Of a stretch of 64,000 bases of DNA, positions 22,973 through 34,102 are shown in pieces (position 1 is the first letter of the stretch; the number at the start of each line of letters is the position of its first letter). Where the stretch lies: positions 12,547,286-12,611,285 of the forward strand of contig NC_033623.1 in assembly GCF_001540865.1 (NCBI RefSeq). Reading direction: 5' to 3'. The position numbers and the translations under genes are program-made. A model generated the notes under the pieces. The model was not told the origin of the DNA. It did not search any database and was given only the letters and a program-made list of their open reading frames with translations. Source of the DNA: Ananas comosus. Its lineage: Eukaryota > Streptophyta > Magnoliopsida > Poales > Bromeliaceae.

Positions 22973-24263
22973 TAGGTCATTTTATAGTTAAACTTAAGCA
23001 AAACTGACAAAATGAAAATTTAAGATATAATCTATGTATATATAGGAGTAATATTAATATTGACGGCTTTAAAGGAGTATCTTTATTACTTCTTAAATTT
23101 TGAGGGACACATCTGAAATTGCTCCCATAACAAAAAGAAATAAGTAAGTAATATTTACATATTTTCAAGGTTAACGAAATTTGGTTGATGAATCAAATCT
23201 GAGACATGCATGGTATTTGAATAGGATGCCAAGTTATAGATATTTTAATATAGAAATGTAATGCATGGTTACTAGATGAAACATCCTTCGATTGAGAGTA
23301 CTACAGTTCTAACCATCAAGCATAAGTGCTTAGTGATATCCAAACAAATGACTGATAACATAACTTGGCAACTTAGTGCCAGAAAGAAAATTTGGTGGAA
23401 ACGATTACTAACATGATGCTATATTATACAGTATTCATACAATTTTGAGATTCGTGTTATTCACACTATAAATGATAAATGAAATGATTTTACTTTGGAG
23501 ACAGTCCTAATCGTACAAATTTTTGTTCTCCATAACGCTTTGGATGTGCTGTTTTGTTCATACTTTGATATTTTGCCTAGTGAATGCGGCTAGTTGGGAT
23601 TTGCAGCTTAGCATCTCGACTTGTTTTCTAAAAAACCACCCCTTCCTGAGTAATATATATTATATTACTTATGCAAAGTCTAGAGATACAGTCTGTTTGG
23701 CCTAGCTTTCGAGATTTATTTTTACTGAAGTGATTTTGATTTACTGAATTGATTTTGATTTACTATAGAGCATTTGACAGTCAAAAAGGAAAGCAATTTT
23801 TTTGAAATAATTTTATAACATAGCTAGCAATAATGGAACTAACATAAGGGCCATAATTTACCACTCTCTCTTCGGCCTAGCCCGACCTATGTGTCAAAAG
23901 ACTCAAAACCAGTTCATGGCGACCCATTTGGACCGTCACATTCCAAACTTGAATGGTTGAACTACAATCTGCACAATATAATGTTAGGTTGTATGTGCCA
24001 CATTGCACAAATTATATGTTACTTGACTCGTCGAATTGTCACTTGTAATTTAGAGTAGGAACCCTAATCAAAATGATACGATTTTCGCAAAAATTGTGGA
24101 GAACTTAGCAACCTAAAATGATTGAAATTTTGGAACTTAATTACTTTTATCGCTGGGACCATCTTATCTACAAAGACCGAAGGAAGGGTAGGAAATTTGA
24201 GACCACAATGTACAGAAGATAAATGCCGCGTGGCATTGTAGTAGATGGACCACTATTTATTAA

Positions 24264-24420
24264 TTATTTTTTTTTAAAAAAAATATAGTATGCTACCTAT
24301 TTTATTCATTTAGCAAATAAATTTGACAATGAAGATTGAAGCAACGCTGCCTCGAAAAATATTAAAGGTGACCAAATCAGAAAATACAAATAAAAGCAAA
24401 CAAAAAAAATCATAGAAAAA
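24264..24420 (-). mobile_element. LINE/SINE 3' tail fragment
   Basis: AATATAGTATGCTACCTATT followed by TTATTCATTTAGCAAATAAA and GCCTCGAAAAATATTAAAGG; resembles the LINE tail at 6945-7050 on the same strand. Absent from unit copy 1 at the matching place. Confidence 0.5.
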
Positions 24421-26079
24421 TTGCTAATTCGAAAAAATTTATTGAGATCGCTCACTTATTGGTTATTCCAACCGAGAACCCTCAAAACATGACATGAGCA
24501 GCTAACCAAAAATCTCTTAATCACATATATTAATGCATTAAATAGTTAAAGAAAATATTTTGAAGATTTGTAACAACAGTGCTCAACTATTTCCCTTCCT
24601 ATCGACGACTCATTGTTGGAATTAATTTCTTTTGTGCTTTTGCTATTAGTAATTGAGGGGTAACAAAATATACATTTCATTAGCTAAAATAGCATTTAAA
24701 ATAATTCAAACTTAATCAATTTATTATTAAATTATAAATACATCTCCAACTTAAATGATTAAAATAGTTTAAAGAATTTAAATAAAAAAAAACTACAAAT
24801 CTGAAGAGTAATAATTGGAGCAGGGACTTTAAATTAAATTGCTTATGATTGAGGGGTTCATGTACATTTTCACCTAAATTATTATACCGCGTGATGTTTC
24901 GCTCGACGTATATATATAAATGTCGTATATGATAAAGGATTACGATGCCTATTCTTCGAAAATAAAGGACGATGCTTCCTCCACGTCAATGTGGCGTTGA
25001 ATTAATATCCATAAATGTACAGCAGTGGTCTCAATGCAACAGTGAATGACGTTCAAGGAAAAATAAAACGTGGCCTAATCAATGAAATAATGTCACACCA
25101 CGTCAATATATAATGAATTAAATATATTTTTAAAAATAAGAACATAATAAAGATTCTTTTTTATTAATCATTATGGAACGAGTTAATTTTAGGACTATAT
25201 GGTTTAGAATTTTTGCATCAACTACTCACTTTTTTTATTTTAATGAAACTCTTCTAACTTCTTTTTTTTTTTTCCATTTTAAGCTTACAATATAAATGGT
25301 TTTTCCATAGGTCTTTTTTGCCCTCTCATTATATAATAATTCTTAAAAATTATTAATATCAAAAATACCTTTCAAATTAAAAAAATTGTGGAAACTATCC
25401 ATATTACTAATATTTCATCCAAATATGGCTTAAGCACTTGTTTTACTCCTCTTACCCATTCAATTATTGTAATATATATATTATGACCAAGATAATATGT
25501 ATTTATTATTTGTACATTTCTGATGTAGCTTTGTTATCTAACATGTCTAATGAAAAACATTTTGGTTTATTTAGTATTTTTTAAGTTTTTACACATTATA
25601 TTTTTATTTTATTTGTCTTATTATGACTGGAAGAATTAAATACTTGTTTGTTAGATTTATTTCTAAATCTTTAGCTTAGATTTATATTACTTTACATTTA
25701 TTTCTTACTTTCTTAATTCTTTGATTATTTTCGTATATACTACTTTGCATCAACTAAATAAAAAGGTTATCCAGACTAATGTAAATTAAATCAAAAGTTA
25801 CAAGTCATATGTTTTTTTTGAGAGATGTTACAAGTCATATGTTAATTGATTATTGTGAAGGGTTGTTAGTTTTAGGATTTGATTAGATTTATAGTTAATT
25901 TTTTAGTTAGATAAAAATTAATATTTAAATTTATTGGAGATAAATTAAGATTTAAATATTAATTATAGTATAAATTTATTTAGATTAGAATAAATATTTA
26001 AATTTATTAAAAATAAACTAAATATAAATTTACATATTTATTGGAGGAGGATTCCTAATATACTAAGATTGAGCTACGC

Positions 26080-26570
26080 TTTCTTTTTTTTTTTTTGAGA
26101 AAGAGGTAGCACGCTACCCGCTTCATTCATTAAATAAATGAATTAAGCTACAGGAGTGGGACATCCAGGCCCCGGAGGAAAAAAAAAAAAAAAAAAACCC
26201 ACAGGGTTAAGGGTTTAAGGTTTAGGATTTAGGATCGAGTCCCACTCTTTCAGAAGAAGCTTGAGCCTGTTAACCTCTAGCAAAGGGTCCGGAAGAATGT
26301 TTCTAAAAATAGTGTTGTTTCTGACCTTCCAAATAATCCACCAATGGCCTATAAGGTCGGTAAGCTTGGTTCGCTTCTTTTGGAGGTCCGTTCTGGCCAT
26401 CCACCAATCCCAAACGAGGTTCACGCCATCCCCCAGGTCTTGGACCACGATATCATCCACCCCTACCACTATGATATACTTGCTGAAGACGCACAGGGTG
26501 AACAAGTGGTCCACTATTTCCATGTCCGATCCACATAGCACACAGGTAGGGTCGTCAATCCAACCTCTAT
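26080..26570 (-). mobile_element. 5'-truncated LINE with 16-bp target duplication
   Basis: Minus-strand 491-bp insertion. It encodes LCGSDMEIVDHLFTLCVFSK and a Trp-rich tail (WDWWMARTD, GHWWIIWKVRNN), typical of the zinc-binding segment after the LINE reverse transcriptase, ending at NPKP. The 3' tail reads GAAGCGGGTAGCGTGCTACC then CTCTTTCTC and A residues. TAAGATTGAGCTACGC occurs at 26064-26079 and again at 26571-26586. The reverse transcriptase itself is missing, so it cannot move on its own. Confidence 0.88.
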
Positions 26571-26586
26571 TAAGATTGAGCTACGC

Positions 26587-27005
26587 ATTAGTTGAAGAGA
26601 GTACAGCCAAGTAGAAGTCCTTGGGAGTTGTACGGGTGAGGTGTATTGATCTTGGGTGTCCGTACCACACAGAGGGAGCTTAGGCTATGGTTGCATGCAC
26701 CTAGTGCATAGGTGTATATAATAGAGAAAATGATAGAGTAGTCTTTAAGAGAGCTTGGGTTTGAAGCTACTCTGATACAGAGGAGAATTCAGATATAATC
26801 TTCTCTTATATAGTGAATTTTATTTTATCTACATATTTTTTGTTGGTTTTCTCTTGTTTATAATTGTATCAGTTTTTGCTAAAGAGGGGATTTATGATAG
26901 AAATTCGATTTGACGCTTCCGTTGCGGAATTCCAACAATTGATACCGGATCAATAATAGTCAGTATCGGAGCGGGTTGCGGATTCTTAAAATCTGGTATC
27001 AGGAC
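26587..27005 (+). mobile_element. Possible LTR retrotransposon end (solo or partial LTR)
   Basis: Sequence such as GAGAGCTTGGGTTTGAAGC, a pyrimidine-rich TTTTCTCTTG stretch, and CTGGTATCAGGACGAG near 26992. TGGTATCA is the usual start of a primer site complementary to initiator tRNA-Met. No coding region follows. The LINE at 26080-26570 interrupts this segment. Confidence 0.4.
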
Positions 27006-28250
27006 GAGTATCGGATTTCCAATAATTAGGTTATTTTATAATTAAGTAAACTTAAGCAAAACTGATGAAAAAAAATTTACGACATAATCTATGTAAATAT
27101 AGGAGTAATATTAATATTGACGGCTTTAAAAGAGTATCGATAATATTTTTAAATATTGAGGGGCATGATTTGAAATTGCTCCAATAATAATAAAAAAAAA
27201 ATAATTAGATAATATTTTACATATATCGAAGGTTAACGAACTTTAGTTGACGAATCAAATCTGACACATTCATGTTATTTGAATAGGATGCCAAGTTATA
27301 GATATTTTAATGTAGAACGTAATGGTTACTAGATGAAGCATCCTTCGAATCAGAGTACTACAGTGCTAACCATCAAGCACAAGTACGCTTACTGAGATCC
27401 AAACAAATGGTTGATAATATCACTTGACAACTTAGCACCAGAAACAAAATTTGGAGGAAACAATTACTAACATAATACAATCCTTTATAACGTTCATACA
27501 ATTTTGAGGTTTGTGTCATTTACACTATAAATGACAAATAAAACGGTCTTGCTTTGGAGACAGTTCTAATCGTACAAATTTTTGTTTCTCATAACGCTCT
27601 GGATGTGCTATTCATACTTTGATACTTTGCCGAGTGAATGCGGCTAGCTGGAATTTGCAACTTTGCATCTCCACTTGTTTTCTAAAAAACCATCCCTTCT
27701 CGAGTAATATATATTATATTACTTATGCAAAGTCTAGAGATATAGAGTCTATTTGGCCTAACTTTCGAGATATTATTTTTACTGAAGTGATTTTGATTTA
27801 CTCTAGAGCATTTGACAGTCGGAAAGAAAAGTAATTTTTTTAAAATAATTTTATAACATAGCTAGCAATAATGGAACTAACATACGGGCCATAATTTACC
27901 ACTCTCTCTTCGGCCTAGCCCGACCTATGTGTCAAAACCAGTTCATGGCGGTCCATTTGGGCCGTCACATTCCACACTTTGAATGGTTGAACTACAACCT
28001 ACACAATATAATGTTAGGTTGTATGTGCCACATTGCACAAATTATATGTTACTTGACTCGTCGAATTGGGAATGGATTGTCACTCGTCGAATTGGGAATG
28101 GACTCGTAGGAACCCTAATCAAAATGATACAATTTTTGCGAAAATTGAGGAGAACTCGGCAGTTCAGAGGATTGAGATTGCTGCAAACGTATGGCTCTAC
28201 TGTTTTGTTTCAGATCAGGGGTTCTAGTGCATATAACTAATGTGATTCTT

Positions 28251-28477
28251 TTCTCTTAACATTTAATGAATTTTTGTAATATTTTTTATATTATTTGTTC
28301 ATTAATCGCAAATTTCTGCTTTCTTTTTCATACATGTATTAGAAAATTTTGGTTGCATGCAATACCAAGTCTACATGCCCAACCATATTCCTTGTAGACG
28401 TAATGAATGCGCACATACGACACCAAACGATAATTATTAATGTTAAACAATGTTTTCTATACATTTATTATAAAATA
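28251..28477. other. Short spacer
   Basis: End of the duplicated block A; AT-rich, nothing recognised. Confidence 0.4.
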
Positions 28478-28880
28478 GGAAAAACTTAAAAAACCTCCAT
28501 GTAGTTTCACACGTTTAAAGTGTATCAAGTTAGTACCCTATGGTTTCTCACTTTATCACTTTAGTACCATGTGGTTTAAAGTGGATCAAGTTAGTACCCT
28601 GTGGTTTTGCACTTAGTATCCTGTGGTTTTACACTATCACTTTAGTATCGTATGATTTAAAAAATCACATGGTACTAACTTGATACAAAATTAAAACCAT
28701 AGGGTACTAAAGTGATAAAGTGCAAAACCACAGGGTACTAATTTGATACACTTTAAACCATAGGGTACTAAAGTGATAAAGTAAGAAACCATAGAGTACT
28801 AATTAACTTGATACATTTTAAACCACATGGTATTAAAGTGAAAAAAATTAAAACCACAAGAGGGGTTTTTGAAGTTTTTC
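28478..28880. mobile_element. Mutator-like inverted-repeat MITE, copy 3, with target duplication
   Basis: Ends GGAAAAACTTAAAAAACCTC and GGGGTTTTTGAAGTTTTTC are inverted. TTATAAAATA lies on both sides (28468-28477 and 28881-28890), close to the 9-bp duplication expected of Mutator-like elements. The interior is several inverted copies of 'ACCCTATGGTTT...AAACCATAGGGT' type words. Confidence 0.8.
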
Positions 28881-28890
28881 TTATAAAATA

Positions 28891-29745
28891 AGTGTAAGAT
28901 GTACTTTCTGGTCTTTCTTTGGCTAAAATTTAATTATCAATTAATCTTATCAACTCTTTTTTTTTTTTTTTTTTGCTTAATATGCTAAAAACACCTTCAT
29001 CTGAGGTTTAAAGACTTTTTAGATGCAAGGGCACAAAATGTACACACTTATATGAAATATACCACTAAAATTTTTCTTTTTGTAAATTTATGATTCTAAA
29101 TATTAAAATTTTGTATTTTTATTAACGTGTGTGATTTTTATATAGCCATCTATATCTATATAAATCTATGAAAGGGCAACCGGTACGCCGCTCTCTCCGC
29201 ATTCGGCGGGTTCCGTTGACGGCACGTGAGGAGAGCTGGCGGGGCTCACCGTGGCTCCTGCACGCGGTCCACGACTCATGGTGGACCGGGTGAGGGAGGG
29301 GGTAGTGGACTCCGGCTGTGGGAGAGGGGGTGGTGGGCCCCTCTCTCCCTTTTCGATCGCGCGTGTGTGTGTGTGTATATATAAATCTTGGAATTTTAGC
29401 TTTTATTTTTTTAGATTTACTTTTGGACGTTAGATTTAATTTTTTTAATCTAATACAATGCCGCTTAGGATTAATTATCTTATTATGTTATCATCTATTT
29501 AGTTTCCTTTTTAAATTTTCGTATCTCTTGATGTCATCGCAATAAATTACTTAAAATTAATCCATCTTAATTTACAAAATTTCATAGTTGAAAAAAATTA
29601 AATTAAAAACGGTAACTAATTTGGAACCTAAAAAGAACCTCCCCTTATTTTGGGGGATTGTGGTGCCCATATCAATTTTTTAAAAAATTAATTGCAGATT
29701 GGGTCTCAATCTTTTCACGCTATTTTATTTTGGTTGCTAATCTCT
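28891..29745. other. Spacer between the two ADC blocks, with a GC-rich islet
   Basis: No gene. A GC-rich stretch (about 29175-29360) has a GTGTGTGT run and gives short frames without known domains; its GGTCCACGACTCATGGTGGA wording resembles the GC islets at 10.7 and 16.5 kb, so it is probably element-derived. Confidence 0.45.
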
Positions 29746-30259
29746 CACTACAACAAAAATGGTCTATAGCGACACTTTTAAATATAGGTATATGTCAAAA
29801 AAGTGCTGCTAGCTAAAATTACCGACACTTTTAAAAAGTGTTGCTATATGTGGGGTCGCTAGGTATATAGTGACAGTTAAAGAGTGTCGCTATAACCTAA
29901 AAGAGTGCTGTTAATTTATCAACACTTATTTAAGTATTTAGCAACCGCCAAAACTCTACCTCGTTGGCTACGGTGGCGGAGGAGGACGACAGGAAAGGCT
30001 CTTCGTCTAAAATTTCAGTGGATTGAATGAAGAGAGAAGAAAAGATGGTAATTGATTTTTCTTTTTTTTTTCTTTTCTGTTTGTAATCGGGCCAAATAGA
30101 CTGGGTGTGGTGGGTTGAGTAGAGTAATCTTTTATTTTTGGTTAGATTAGGCTTTATATTTAGACAGTAGTAAATGTTTTTTTAAGTTTTAGAATAAATG
30201 GGACACTTACTCAAAAGTGTCCCAAACATGTGTCCCTATAACCTAATTCTGTTGTAGTG
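29746..30259 (+). mobile_element. CACTA-type non-autonomous element, 514 bp
   Basis: Starts CACTACAACAAAAATGG and ends AATTCTGTTGTAGTG, classical CACTA-style termini. The subterminal regions hold repeated GTGTCGCTATA / AAAAGTGTTGCTATA words. No transposase. Same length as, and opposite to, the copy at 30872-31385. Confidence 0.82.
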
Positions 30260-30515
30260 ATCCTACCTCCGAAGATTTAAATTTTCTTTAAAATTTTAAT
30301 ATTAAAAAAATTAGGACTAGTGAAGAAAAGTTAACTCTTGGAAGATAAAGATGTAGCATTGGATTAAAATCTCATTTGGATTGTAGTATGGCTTTGATCA
30401 AAATGAAAAGGGATTGACTCAACTCTTAAATGGAGGTCCGTAGAATTTTAATCCTTTTTAGATTGCGGACTTAAATATTTCTCTTTCAAGATCATTCTCA
30501 ATGTCTCAATCTTAC

Positions 30516-30570
30516 TATCCATCAGTGTGTGTGTGTTACTAGTGTGTGTGCGCGCGCGCGCGCGCGCGTG
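30516..30570. repeat. (TG/CG)n microsatellite
   Basis: GTGTGTGTGT, a short break, then GTGTGTGTGCGCGCGCGCGC and further CG/TG dinucleotides. Alternating purine-pyrimidine DNA. The rest of 30260-30871 holds nothing I recognise. Confidence 0.85.
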
Positions 30571-30871
30571 TATTTCATAAAATCCCTCGCGAACCTTTTT
30601 CAATGAATCTAAACATAGTTTCATCCTTATAAGCCGCGTATCCACATCTCTATAGCTTGATTAGAGTTGTGCCCCTCTAACATCACTCGAGGCTATATAG
30701 TCCTGATGTTGTACACTGACAAATTTTATATGCCTCCCAACATTTTGAAAGATAAAACAAATATAATAAAAAGACAAAATCTAAATAGAATACTCTTTAA
30801 TTTTCTAAAATTTGTTCTAGCAAAATGTTTATTAAGAAAAAGATTTACCTAAAATCATATAAAGATGGAAA

Positions 30872-31385
30872 CACTACAACAGAATTAGGTTATAGAGACA
30901 CATATTTGGGACACTTTTGAATAAGTGTCTTATTTATCCTAAAACTTAAAAAAATATCTACTAATGCCTAAATATAAAGCCCAATCCAACCAAAAATAAA
31001 AGATTACTCTACTCAACCCACCACACCTAGTCCATTTGGCCCGATTACAAACAAAAAAGAAAATAAAAAGAAAAATCAATTATCATCTTTTCTTCTCTCT
31101 TCACTCAATCCACTGAAATTCTAGACGAAGAGCCTTTCCTGTCGTCCTCCTCCGCCACCGCAGCCAACGAGATAGAGTTTCGGCGGTTGCTAAATGCTTA
31201 AATAAGTGTTGGTAAATTAGCAGCACTCTTTTAGGTCATAGCGACACTCTTTAACTGTCACTATATATCTAGCGACCCCACATATAGCAACACTTTTTAA
31301 AAGTGTCGATAATTTTAGCTAGCAGCACTTTTTTGACATGTACCTACATTTAAAAGTGTCGCTATAGACCGTTTTTGTTGTAGTG
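30872..31385 (-). mobile_element. CACTA-type non-autonomous element, 514 bp, inverted copy
   Basis: Starts CACTACAACAGAATTAGG and ends TTTTTGTTGTAGTG. It is the same element as 29746-30259 in the opposite orientation, with few differences and identical length. Confidence 0.82.
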
Positions 31386-32997
31386 GATCAAAATCCTTAA
31401 ATCAAGGATTATAATTGTACAATCCTTTTTGGAGTATTTCTCTTGGATTTTATATTAAAAAAAGGATTAAAAACAAGTTGATAGCACAAATATACAAAGC
31501 TATTAATTGGATGGTACAAGCAGTAAAATTACAACACATTTTGGGTTGAAGGGGTAGTAAAATTACAAAGTTAGGAAGTACCAGGCCAATCGTATCTCGA
31601 CAACACATTTCTACAACTGTGCTACAACTATACTCAGAACTAACTATGTTGGACTTAATTGCTTCATGGATGAGACAATTCAAGAGGAGGTAGGTATTTG
31701 TCACTATCAAAAATACACCACCGATCGATAAATTATTTCTACTAGTTAAAGACCAATAATAAATGGACTAAACAAATTTGGTAATACTAGGAAAAGTAAA
31801 TTATTATGGAATCAAGTTGAAACTTATTATTTGTTCAACAACATAAATTTGTTTCCACCATTGTCCCTCTTTAATTATGTTGGTACCTCATGTTTACTTA
31901 TGAGTGCAGCAATTAATATAACTAACTGTAGGTTTTACATCAGCATGCACAACTGATGCGATGTTTTCTAACGATCAGTTTTTTTTTTAATTTATTCATT
32001 TTATTATAATTATTAAAAAATATTATTATTATTATTATTTTAAAAAATATAATTAATTAATTATTAATTATTTGATATAAGTGTGAAATAATAAATTTTC
32101 TCTCTTCGACGAGAGGAATATCAATAAATATGACACGAAATATGTAACTATGTAAGGTCCAAAGGCATTTATTTGCTTGGAATATGTGGTGATTTTATTA
32201 TAGGATAAATTATCATAGCGCATCCACTTGCCAGTTGCCACGTCCCATGCATCTTTGGATTTTCGTTGTTCAAAAAAAATATGTTTTACAATTTAAAAAT
32301 TGAACGAATAAAATTGAAAATATGAGATAAAAATTATGGATAAATGAGGATCTGCGTAAAAATGTAAGATGCATCGATCCCATACGAACAATAACTTCTC
32401 GCAAAGAATCACCTTCCTTTGTCCTCCTAATTTTAATTTTTATGTTTAAATTTAAGGAGAAAATATTTGAACTTATATTGCAAGAAACAGTTGAATTTTC
32501 TGCTTGAAAGCTTTAGTTATTGAAAAAACAATTATTTGTATTATTGTATAATTATAATTTACTAGATCAAAAGTCTCCATATATTGTTCAAAAGTATGCG
32601 CGTACGCAGAACTTCTTTAAACATCACTTCGATATAAAATTATCATGCACTAATTAAATCTTTTGTTATTTCACATGGCGTAGTATAATTACTTTGAAAT
32701 ATATGGTTAAATGGTACAACAAAAACTTTCTTTTTTGCAGTAGTGGACTCGGCATTAACCATCTCTTTTTAATTGAAAGCTTTTTCCTATAGTCAGGTAA
32801 CTATTGGTTGGTCATAAATTTTTTGTTTCTTGTTTTGTGTAGGTCATAAATGAAGTTGATGGAGTACGTTTCTCTCGTGCCACTAAAGAATATTGTTATC
32901 TTTATTTCCAGTACTTCCACAAATTTTGCAGTAAGAAATGTTACTTGCACATTCAACTTTTAAGCGTATATCTTATATATTAATTCACAGTTCAAAG
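31386..32997. other. Far 3' flank of ADC-B (edge of block B)
   Basis: No gene. Matches to block A in order: CGTATCTCGACAACACATTT (about 31590) with 1390; the stretch around 31700-31880 with 1690-1840; TAGGTTTTACATCAGCATGC with about 4087; 32565-32710 with 6645-6785; 32745-32945 with 6890-7250. Confidence 0.55.
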
Positions 32998-33347
32998 CAG
33001 AGACGGAGCCAGAAATCAAATCTTTGGGGGGCCAAAATTTGGGTTTAGCAAAAAAACAGCCGATCTCGGATAGTTATAAAAGAGTTTGCCAAATTCACTG
33101 ATCATCTATTGCTAGCGACAACAACAATAATATGTTTAAAGAGGAGCATAACTATAAAAACTGAAGGAAAAAAAACCGAGGGGTTTGGAAAAAGATTAAG
33201 ACACGAGTTTTATTAAAAAAAAATAATAATTTGGCTCTTCTAAAAATAAAATTTATAATATTTTAATTTTTATTATAACAGACTTATATATAATTTAAAA
33301 GTTGAGGGAGCCATAGCCATTGTAAGTCCCAGTATTATTCCGTCCCT
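32998..33347. mobile_element. Small DNA element with 9-bp target duplication
   Basis: Starts CAGAGACGGAGCCAGAA, ends TATTATTCCGTCCCT (short inverted ends). AGTTCAAAG is repeated at 32989-32997 and 33348-33356. Present in block B only. No coding region. Confidence 0.75.
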
Positions 33348-33461
33348 AGTTCAAAGGTTCATAATATTCTTTTTGAACTTAAATATTAAATATATAAAAG
33401 TGTTGGCTCTTGGATGGTAAGAATATAAGATATAAATTCACTTTTAAATATATCTAATTGG

Positions 33462-33708
33462 ACTGGGCTACTATTAGTAGCAAAATTTTATTGTTGCTAT
33501 CAGTTTTTTAGCCTTTGGATCAACTCTTTTCATTATTTCTAACCATTGGATTAAATACTATAACCCAGTGGGGACCACTCAATCCTAGAGGGACCACTCA
33601 ACTCTAACCGACTAATATCATCCTGACCCTATAATTTTTCATCCGAAGGTTAAATATTTGATAGCAAAAAAAGTGTTTTACTATTAATAGTATTCGAGCC
33701 TAATTCTA
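33462..33708. mobile_element. About 230-bp MITE family, copy 5
   Basis: GGGCTACTATTAGTAGCAAA at the left and TTTACTATTAATAGTATTCG at the right; interior ACTAATATCATCCTGACCC. Confidence 0.55.
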
Positions 33709-34102
33709 GATATATCCACACAAACTGATGATCGTTGGTCAAGAAAAAGGTCCAATGTATGTGCAGCGATATATAAGTTGTGTGATAATAATTTAAATGT
33801 AATTTAAAGTAATTTGCATTTTTTTTTTTTTAAACTTATGTATATACCAATTGTCTCATAGTATCAGAAAAATTGGCAAACCAACTTCTCATTCTCAAAG
33901 GCATACACGAGCCTCTCATCAACCACATTTTCCCAGACATTGTGTAAAGAGAGTGGGAGGGGGAAAAAAAGAAAAAAAAAAACGACATGCATGAACACAC
34001 GAAAGTCGGGCCTAACACGACAAGGCCACTTTATTTAAACACACTAAATTAACACCGCGTAGGTAACACGTCCTGCAGATCGCATGCATAACGCCGATCG
34101 AC

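Larger units (their letters stand above)
20390..24130. repeat. Distal unit, tandem copy 1 (about 3.7 kb with insertions)
   Basis: First copy of a non-coding unit repeated at 24130-28250, with a shorter third copy at 40.2-42.2 kb. Signature words: CCACAATGTACGGAAGTGCA, GAGGGGTTCATGTACATTTT, AAAGGATTACGATGCC, GACGGCTTTAAAGGAGTATC and GAATGCGGCTAGTTGGGATT. Insertions special to this copy: (TA)n runs, a MITE (21190-21435), a SINE (22249-22413) and a CACTA-like element (22455-22972). No gene function is visible. Confidence 0.7.
24130..28250. repeat. Distal unit, tandem copy 2 (about 4.1 kb with insertions)
   Basis: Repeats 20390-24130 in the same orientation and order: CCACAATGTACAGAAGATAA, GAGGGGTTCATGTACATTTT, AAAGGATTACGATGCC, then after an insertion GACGGCTTTAAAAGAGTATC and GAATGCGGCTAGCTGGAATT. 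The insertion at about 25870-27030 is a retroelement-like segment with a LINE fragment. Short frames near 23523 and 27619 are the same non-coding stretch in both copies. Confidence 0.7.
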
